From contig NC_059387.1 in NCBI RefSeq assembly GCF_019703515.2, forward strand, positions 34,651,877-34,715,876: a stretch of 64,000 nt of DNA, read 5' to 3'. Under the pieces are notes generated by a model. It was given only the letters and a program-made list of their open reading frames with translations. It did no database searches and was not told the origin of the DNA. This stretch comes from Myxocyprinus asiaticus. Taxonomy: Eukaryota; Chordata; Actinopteri; Cypriniformes; Catostomidae. Positions 57,371 through 64,000 of the stretch are shown in pieces. Both the position numbers and the translations under genes were made by a program. Numbering within the stretch: the first letter of the stretch is position 1; every line of letters starts with the position of its first letter.

Positions 57371-57680
57371 CTGATTCAGCCCCTGCATAGTTAGCAAAGA
57401 GGAAGGATAAAAGCTTCACAGTAGACTTTTGGAAGAGTCCAACCACAGTCTCATTGAGGGGATCTTTGTTCTTCACCAACCAGCTTGAAATGTTGTAGTC
57501 AACTATGCCAGTGTAGTGATCCAGGGAGAAATGAGCCTCTGGTTTACCCTTGACAATCCTGGGCTTCTGGAAGGTTGGGTTCTTACCCAAGTGGTTATCA
57601 TAAAGCTTAGCTTTAAATGTGGCATCACTGGCTTTGGGGAACATGCACTCCTCTTCAAGGATGGACATGATACCCATGGG
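57371..57680 (-). pseudogene. myosin remnant: 310-bp motor exon
   Basis: [40 protein letters not shown] through [14 protein letters not shown]. Open and of normal length. Confidence 0.9.
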
Positions 57681-57768
57681 CTGCAGAAAACAGAGTATAA
57701 AATGCAGTGTAAATGATAGTAAAATATGTTTTTGGCCTGTATTTAAAAGTATCTGTTCATAAACACAC

Positions 57769-57931
57769 CTTCTCAATAAGCTCAATGCAAGCCGCCAAGT
57801 CCATGCCAAAGTCAGTGAACTCCCACTCAATACCCTCCTTCTTGTATTCCTCTTGTTCCAGCACAAACATGTGGTGGTTGAAGGACTGCTGCAACTTCTC
57901 ATTAGTGAAGCTGATGCTCAAACGTGTTGAA
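57769..57931 (-). pseudogene. myosin remnant: motor exon, acceptor lost and 8-bp deletion
   Basis: FNTFE then frameshift, resuming as [20 protein letters not shown] and [20 protein letters not shown] in another frame. 163 bp against 171. The acceptor AG is AA at 57932-57933. Confidence 0.9.
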
Positions 57932-58031
57932 TTACAAGTGGAATACAGAGTTTAATCACAATTGGTGAACTAAGGAACAATGCTTGTTAAAACTGTTCTT
58001 GAATAAAAGTTATCAGTTATTGACAGCTCAC

Positions 58032-58181
58032 ATCAAAGATCTCAAATCCAGCAATGTCCATCACACCGATGAAGTACTGGCAAGGCTGCTTAGTGTCCTG
58101 GGATTGGTTGATTCTCACAACCATCCAAAGGAACATGTTCTCATACATTGACTTTGCCAGAGCACCGATGGAGTAGTACAC
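58032..58181 (-). pseudogene. myosin remnant: 150-bp motor exon (relay region)
   Basis: [50 protein letters not shown]. Open; switch II DIAGFE retained. Confidence 0.9.
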
Positions 58182-58287
58182 CTGGAAGTGTGTTAAACGG
58201 TGAAAGTATGTAAAAAAAAAAAAAAGAAAAAAAAGTAGGACATAAATTGTAAGGCTATATATTATGCTTAATATGAAGTGTATTCAC

Positions 58288-58406
58288 CTGCTGGACATTT
58301 TGTCCCTTGGTGACCCACTCGTTTCCAGCTTTGACTCTTGGGTGACACAAACCCTTGATGAGGTCAGCAGAGTTCAGGCCCATCAGATATGCGACTCTGT
58401 CAGCAT
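58288..58406 (-). pseudogene. myosin remnant: 119-bp motor exon
   Basis: [20 protein letters not shown], then [20 protein letters not shown]. Open, normal length. Confidence 0.9.
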
Positions 58407-58499
58407 CTTGAGAAGATTAAAAGTTTTGTTTAAAATTTAGAACTGTGTATCAAAGACTAACCAATACCATTGTTGTATTAATTGCACAAAGTGACTTGC

Positions 58500-58638
58500 C
58501 TTCAGTTCCATCAGCCTCTGCCTGTTCCTCTCTCTGCTTTTGTTTAAACTTCATATTACCGTAGTGCATAATGGCACCAGTCATCTTGTATATGCCCATC
58601 TTTTCATCTGTAGTAAAGCCCAGGACATCAAAGGCCTC
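58500..58638 (-). pseudogene. myosin remnant: 139-bp motor exon with GC donor
   Basis: [46 protein letters not shown]. Open. The donor is GAAG|GCAAGT rather than GT. Confidence 0.9.
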
Positions 58639-58771
58639 CTGTGGTTTGTAAACAGCATGACAAAGCAATATTTTTAGTCTACTTTTGTTACACTTTTGGC
58701 GAAAGTCCTTTTAATTCAACAGTGTTGTTTTAAATGTATTTTTGGTCATCTTATATTGGGATGTCACTAAC

Positions 58772-58875
58772 ATAAGTGGCCAACAGCTCTTCAGCATCAT
58801 CAATAGATGCCACTTGTGTCTCTCCTTGTGAGATGTAGGAATAATCATAGGGGTTGTTTGTGATGAGTAGCATCT
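58772..58875 (-). pseudogene. myosin remnant: 104-bp motor exon
   Basis: [20 protein letters not shown], then [14 protein letters not shown]. Open; final Asp is Tyr. Confidence 0.9.
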
Positions 58876-58965
58876 CTGTAAAGAACTTACATCACAGTTA
58901 GCTATGCGAACTGATACACTTGGTGTATGTAATATAGTTGTACATCACTGCATATAGAAACCTAC

Positions 58966-59064
58966 GCAATAGTTCCGGTTTCTTCTGAGACAAGATCTGG
59001 TAGAAGATGTGGTAGTCTCTCTCAGCCTTAAGCTGATAGGTGACTCGGGACTTCTCCAGCAGAT
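58966..59064 (-). pseudogene. myosin remnant: 99-bp motor exon
   Basis: [20 protein letters not shown], then [13 protein letters not shown]. Open; acceptor 'catttag', donor gtaggt. Confidence 0.9.
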
Positions 59065-59109
59065 CTAAATGAGGAAAATTCATAAAGTAATTATTTACTT
59101 TGTTAAATA

Positions 59110-60731
59110 TTTGTAGATACATTAAAGCTGTCCAATCATGAGGGTCACATGATGCCATGCGAGGAGCGGATGTGTGAACGGCGAGCTCTGCACACTTTGC
59201 TAATTTTATTATTATTTGTGTCATAAACCGGTGAGATTTGATACACCCAGATTCTTAATTGTTCAAGGAAGACAATATGTCAAAAAATTCAAAATCCTCG
59301 GGCTCTGGAGATATTAAAAGACTCTTACATGCTCGGGCTGATTCCCCGGAGCAACAGACCGAAAGCCCCGGACTCAATTTGGACGGTGAACTGAAAGAAA
59401 TCCAGCTTGAATTGATGAATGTGTAGGCAATGCTGACAAAAGTCATTGCAGATTAAACTAAATGGAGTAGTTAAGTCACACCCCATTATCTTGCATTTGC
59501 ACGTGGTATGGACAAAAGTGTCCAGAGTGTTTAATTCAGTTTAATTTATTTAAATGTTGCCTCTAGCATATGGCTGAACCCTAAATGGTGTATTTAAAGG
59601 TCCCCTTTCTGCTGGTCAAAGTGGATTGTGATGGGGGTTACTACACTCTGAGACCAATATGAGAGTGGAGTGTTTAGATCTTTTGAAAATTTGGTTCAGC
59701 ACTTTGAGATTCCCAGATCTCAGTTCTGTAGGTATTTACAGCTGCGCCACCTGCTCTGTAATATTTTTGGGAGTAGCTCACACCCCTCTAAAGCGGCAGA
59801 TACTCTGGGAGAGGTGATTACTGCTTTTGGAAAAGGTCATGAGGCATCAGTATATTACTCCCTGTTAATTTAGAGTCTGGAGGACGGAGCTTTAACTTCT
59901 ATTAAGAGATTATGGGAGAAAGATTTAAACTTGATATTGGAGGAGCAAGTGTGGGCTAGGATTCTAAAATATGTCAAATCTGCATCTAGAGATGCAAGGG
60001 TTCGCCTTATGCAATTTAAGATTTTACATAGATTCTATTGGACCCCCTCTAGATTATATAGGCTTGGTCTTAAAGACACACCCACCTGCTGGCGATGCCA
60101 ATCAGAAGATGGAGACACAATCCATGTTTTTTGGGGGTGTGCTAAGATTCAAGAATTTTGGTTTAAAGTTCAGAGTTGTATGTGTGACGTTTTGGGCACT
60201 CATTTGTCTTTGTCCCAGACTCTGTATTTTGGGTGATGGGGCGGTCATAAATTTGGGGGATAATCACATTAAAAATTGGGTTCTGACCAGTCTCATGATT
60301 GGCAGGCAAATCATTTTAAGGGGATGGAAGTCAGATGGAGTGCCCTCTTTTTCGGAGTGGTGTGCGGAAATGGGGAGGGTGGCTGCTTTCGAGGAGGTGG
60401 TAAGTAGAAGGCTGGGGTTTTGGGATTTATTTGTTAAAAAATTTGGAATTTTTTTAATTTTTTGGGGGGACTATCGAGGAGGGGATGTGGAGAGTGTAGT
60501 TTAGTTTAATTATGTATGTTTATTATTTTTCTTTTTTTCTTTTTTTTTTGGTTGTGTGTGTGTGTTATGTGGGACCACAGGGGTGTTCGTTGGGGGTCAG
60601 GATGGGGTTGGTAAATAGGGAGGGATATTAGTGGGATTTTAATGTGAAATATTGATTCCTTGTATATGTGTTGGGTTTTTCTTTGTGGTGTATATATGAA
60701 TAAAAAAATAAAAAAATAAAATAAAAAAAAG
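59110..60731 (+). mobile_element. L1-type LINE, internally deleted, in a myosin intron
   Basis: The 5' part carries an ORF1 start at 59277 (MSKNSKSSGSGDIKRLLHAR) that meets a stop after about 48 codons. From about 59600 the sequence is the C-terminal part of ORF2: QVWARILKYVKSASRDARVR and TPTCWRCQSEDGDTIHVFWG, the C-terminal cysteine motif of fish L1 elements. It ends in an A-rich tail ('aataaaaaaataaaaaa') at about 60731. Most of ORF1, the endonuclease and the RT are missing. Confidence 0.8.
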
Positions 60732-60767
60732 ATAAATCATAATCTTGTTACAAGAAAGCATACTCAC

Positions 60768-60831
60768 AGGTTAGAATATCAGCAGAGGACAGTTTTCCAC
60801 TCACACCAAAGTGAATTCAGATGAATTTACC
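60768..60831 (-). pseudogene. myosin remnant: 64-bp motor exon with in-frame stop
   Basis: GKFI, stop, IHFGVSGKLSSADILT. The TGA at 60817-60819 replaces Arg of the invariant GKFIRIHF. The acceptor is also poor ('catg'). Confidence 0.9.
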
Positions 60832-60938
60832 ATGTTCAGTTAGAAAAAAAACTGATCTCATAATTATTATCAAATTATGATTTACGGTAGAATTTGCTAT
60901 CTGGACACAACACATTCACGATTATTGGGGAAACTTAC

Positions 60939-61024
60939 GAATCGTGAGGAGTTGTCATTTCTGATGGTCTTGGCATTGCCAAAGGCCTCCAGGGCCAGGT
61001 TTGCTTGGATGATTTGATCTTACC
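60939..61024 (-). pseudogene. myosin remnant: switch I exon with deletion
   Basis: [20 protein letters not shown] then NSSRF, containing the switch I NxNSSRF region. The first part of the exon is shortened and out of frame. Confidence 0.85.
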
Positions 61025-61195
61025 CTAGAAACAAACGATATCACCATTTTCAAAATCCTCAAATGCACACAATAAATCCAGGCTACCTGGTAAGACTTAA
61101 TTATCACTAATGGATCTCAACATAGTATGCTTTTAAAAGTTTACACAAGCTTCATGCATTTATTTTAAAATAGGTTGTTTTGAGGCTATATTCAC

Positions 61196-61301
61196 CTTCT
61201 TCTCAGAAGCTGCATCTATTTTGCCAGATACAGCAGCCATGCTGGCAAAGTACCGAATGAGTCTCTTGGTGTTCACAGTCTTTCCAGCACCAGATTCTCC
61301 A
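61196..61301 (-). pseudogene. myosin remnant: P-loop exon
   Basis: [20 protein letters not shown] then [15 protein letters not shown]. The ATP-binding P-loop is intact and loop 1 follows. Confidence 0.9.
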
Positions 61302-61458
61302 CTGTGGATTTAAGGGATGGATATTTTTCTTCATTAAACATCTTAAAGTTTGATCCTTGACATTGTTGTACTTTGGCTCACTGCTTTGGAACATTATGTA
61401 TTGTGAAAAGCGCTATACACATAAATTGAATTGAATTATGTAAATATTCTAAGCAGAT

Positions 61459-61486
61459 GTGATCAGGACAGACTGGTTCTCTCTCT
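61459..61486 (-). pseudogene. myosin remnant: 28-bp micro-exon, donor lost
   Basis: Reads RENQSVLIT. The position after ATCAC is AT (61458-61457) where GT is required, so the exon could not be spliced normally. Confidence 0.75.
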
Positions 61487-61586
61487 GTTTGGAGAAATTC
61501 AGACAGAATTGTAAGAAAAAGGTTTGTGTATGATAACATTTAAATGAGTGTTATTCAGTTGAATAGAGTTAAAGTACAGTTCTAAC

Positions 61587-61714
61587 CTGACAGCATGTAC
61601 TGGTAGGCATTGTCAGAGATGGAGTCAGCTTCAGTCCTCCTCTTACCTCTGTAGGCTTTGACAACAAAGGAGTCATAAGTGGTTGCCAGTGACACAGAAG
61701 AGCCCAGAATAGGT
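61587..61714 (-). pseudogene. myosin remnant: motor exon with two deletions
   Basis: TYSGLFCVT, frameshift (NPYKWLPV lost), [17 protein letters not shown], loss of [17 protein letters not shown]. 128 bp against 157, not a multiple of three. Confidence 0.9.
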
Positions 61715-61802
61715 CTGTAATGTGAGAGATAAATAGGCTCAGTATGATTATACATGCAAGTACTTGCAGTATATTCATTAAGACTCTGAGTTGGTCACTC
61801 AC

Positions 61803-61946
61803 GTAGATCATCCAGGCTGCGTAACGCTCTTTGAGGTTAAACAGCACAGAGGGCTCATGGAGGAAGGTGAACATCGCCATGTCCTCAATTTTATCGAACA
61901 TTGGCAGGTTCTGAGGGTGGACATCAGCTTCCTTGAAAGTCAGAGT
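61803..61946 (-). pseudogene. myosin remnant: 144-bp N-terminal motor exon
   Basis: [48 protein letters not shown]. Open with good acceptor ('ccaacag') and donor gtgagt. It is the most 5' exon found. Confidence 0.9.
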
Positions 61947-62324
61947 CTGTTGGATAATGAAAATAAGGAAGGTGTGTCTTTAATAGCTTAAAATGAATAC
62001 ATTTTTAGTTAGATTATGAGAGTATCCCCAGCATTTGTTTTGTTTGCCTGCCACGCAAAAAAAATCACATTGCTACTCTTTTGTCAAGTAGATTTTTACA
62101 TTTTCTGAAAAAAAAAAGGTGAGTATTAAACTCATTATCACGATTCTAGTGTGCTGTGGGTGGTTGACAGGGCGTTACTATGTGGTTGGTAAGGTGTTCT
62201 GAGTGTTGCAGTTTCTAGGGCATCCCAGGTGGTTTGTTACTGTCCCTAGGAAAAAAACAACCCAAAGTCTTATATTCTGCTCCCTACATTTCTCTTCTTC
62301 AATAAGTCTATAGGATTTTTTTCA
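61947..62324. other. DNA between myosin remnant and LINE
   Basis: No further myosin exon recognised. The segment 62150-62230 ('gtggttgacagggcgttact' and similar) resembles a short GTGGTTG-type fish tandem repeat. Confidence 0.4.
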
Positions 62325-64000
62325 CCCGGTGAAAATATAAGTTGCATTATCTGCCTTACAGAAACTTGGATGTCTGCGAAGATTCCAGACTCAGCCATCA
62401 AACCCGTGGGGTTCTCCGTGCACCGAGCAGACAGAGCGAAAGACCTCTCAAGTAAAAGCAGAGGTAGTGGTGTATGTTTTATGATCAACAAATCCTGGTG
62501 TGATCAGTGGAACGTACATTCTATCAAGTCTTTCTGCTCTCCTGATCTGGAATTTCTCATGCTTTTGTGCCGACTGTTCTGGTTACCGAGGGAATTCACA
62601 GTGGTCATTATCACAGCTGTGTACATCCTGCCACAAGCCGACACAGACCGGGCACTCAAGGAACTGTATGGGAGTATAAGCAAGCAAGAAACTGGGCACC
62701 CTGAGGCCACGTTCATTGTGACCCGGGACTTTAACAAAGCCAACTTCAAGTCAGTAGCACCGAAATACTACCAACACATCAGTTTCAACACATGAGGGGA
62801 CCGGGTTTTGGACCATTGCTACTCTCTCTTCCGGGATGGCTACAAATCCCTCCCCCATCCACTATTTGGCAAATTGGACCACTCTTCCATTCTGCTTCTG
62901 CCCGCTTACAGGCAGAAATTGAAACAGGAAGCACCCGCTCTCAGAACAATCCAGTGCTGGTCGGACCAATCAGATTCTATGCTACAAGACTGTTTTGATC
63001 ACGTGGACCAATCCAAAATCACTTGCTTAAATTACTGGCATCCTGTTGCTCTGACCCCCATCATCAGCAAATGCTTTGAGAGACTAATCAGAGATTACAT
63101 CTGCTCTGTGCTGCCCGCCTCACTGGACTCACTGCAGTTTGCATACCGCAACAACCGCTCCACTGATGATGACATTGCATCTACACTACACACTGCTCTC
63201 TTCCACCTGGAAAAAAGGAACACATATGTGAGAATGCTGTTTGTAGACTACAGCTCAGCATTCAACACCATAGTGCCCTCCAAGCTTGATGAGAAACTCT
63301 CTGGGCTTAAACAGCTCACTGTGCAGCTGGATCCTGGACTTCCTGTCAAGCAGATGCCAGGTGGTTAGAATGGGCAGCAACATCTCCTCATCACTGACCC
63401 TCAACACTGGAGCCCCGCAGGGCTGTGTTCTCAGCCCACTCCTGTATTCCCTGTACACACATGACTGTGTGGCAACACATAGCTCCAGTGCCATCATTAA
63501 GTTTGCTGATGATATGATGGTGGTAGGTCTGATCACTGACAATGATGAAACAGCCTACAGGGAGGAGGTGCTCACTCTGACACGCTGGTGTCAGGAGCAA
63601 AACCTCTCCCTCAATGTCAGCAAGACCAAGGAGCTTGTGGTGGACTTCAGGAGAAAAGACAGAGAACACAGCCCCATCACCATCAATGGAGCACCGGTAG
63701 AGAGAGTCAGCAGCTTCAAGTTCCTTGGTGTCCACATCACTGAGGAACTCATATGGTCCGTCCACACTGAGGCCGTTGTGAAGAAGGCTCACCGCGCCTC
63801 TTCTTCCTGATACGGTTGAGGAAGTTTGGAATGAACCACCACATCCTCACATGGTTCTACACCAGCACTGTAGAGAGCATCCTGACTGGCTGCATCACTA
63901 CCTGGTATGGCAACAGCACCGCCCTCAACCACAAAGCCCTGCAAAGTGTGGTGCGAACTGCTAGACACATCATCGGAGGTGAGCTTCCCTCCCTCCAGGA
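62325..64000 (+). mobile_element. Second LINE family (CR1/L2/Rex-like), defective, runs off window
   Basis: Endonuclease part: CLTETWMSAKIPDSAIKPVG, then RDFNKANFKS (GDFN changed) and a stop at 62793-62795. The sequence then jumps from FDHVDQSK to [20 protein letters not shown], so several hundred bases between endonuclease and RT are deleted. [12 protein letters not shown], a frameshift near 63300, [19 protein letters not shown] and [10 protein letters not shown]. It differs from copies A-C enough to be a separate family. The 5' end is truncated near 62325. Confidence 0.8.

Overview
The window is vertebrate nuclear DNA: spliced exons with GT-AG introns, long AT-rich introns, (TA)n and (CA)n microsatellites, and dense teleost-type transposons (L2 and L1 LINEs, Tc1, hAT and Harbinger remnants, a tRNA-derived SINE that looks like the cyprinid HAmo family, fold-back MITEs). 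A ray-finned fish, most likely a cypriniform, is the best fit. No bacterial, viral or organellar genes were seen.

Layout. 1-16.5 kb is gene-poor and repeat-rich: a composite fold-back repeat (2.57-3.75 kb), a pentanucleotide satellite (3.98-4.67 kb), and two L2-type LINE copies facing each other tail to tail (7.12-10.38 kb plus, 11.5-15.8 kb minus). The minus copy is split by a 1.3 kb hAT-type element with an exact 8-bp target duplication. 17.05-37.15 kb holds the one apparently functional gene, a microtubule-associated protein 4 (map4) orthologue on the plus strand. Twelve coding exons were resolved with matching splice phases, including the tau/MAP2/MAP4 microtubule-binding repeats. Its penultimate exon is phase-incompatible with the reading frame of the last exon, so skipping or including it gives two different C-termini (1048 or 1026 residues).

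37.2-43.3 kb is AT-rich 3'/intergenic DNA with a TIR element. 43.3-47.7 kb is a cluster of Tc1/mariner relics, one of them with a SINE fragment inside it. 48.07-61.95 kb is a decayed sarcomeric myosin heavy-chain gene of the slow/cardiac type on the minus strand. About 28 exon remnants in the correct order carry in-frame stops, small frameshifting deletions, lost splice sites, an L2 LINE inserted inside a rod exon, an L1 fragment in an intron, and a missing block of rod exons replaced by an LTR-like segment. 62.3 kb to the end is a second LINE family (plus strand) that runs off the window.

The two host loci do not form a pathway visible here. The interest lies in the map4 alternative C-terminus, the layered decay of the myosin gene, and several strong inverted-repeat structures, notably a palindrome with about 110-bp arms in the last map4 intron. 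All calls rest on reading the sequence and on recognised protein families; no database search was run.
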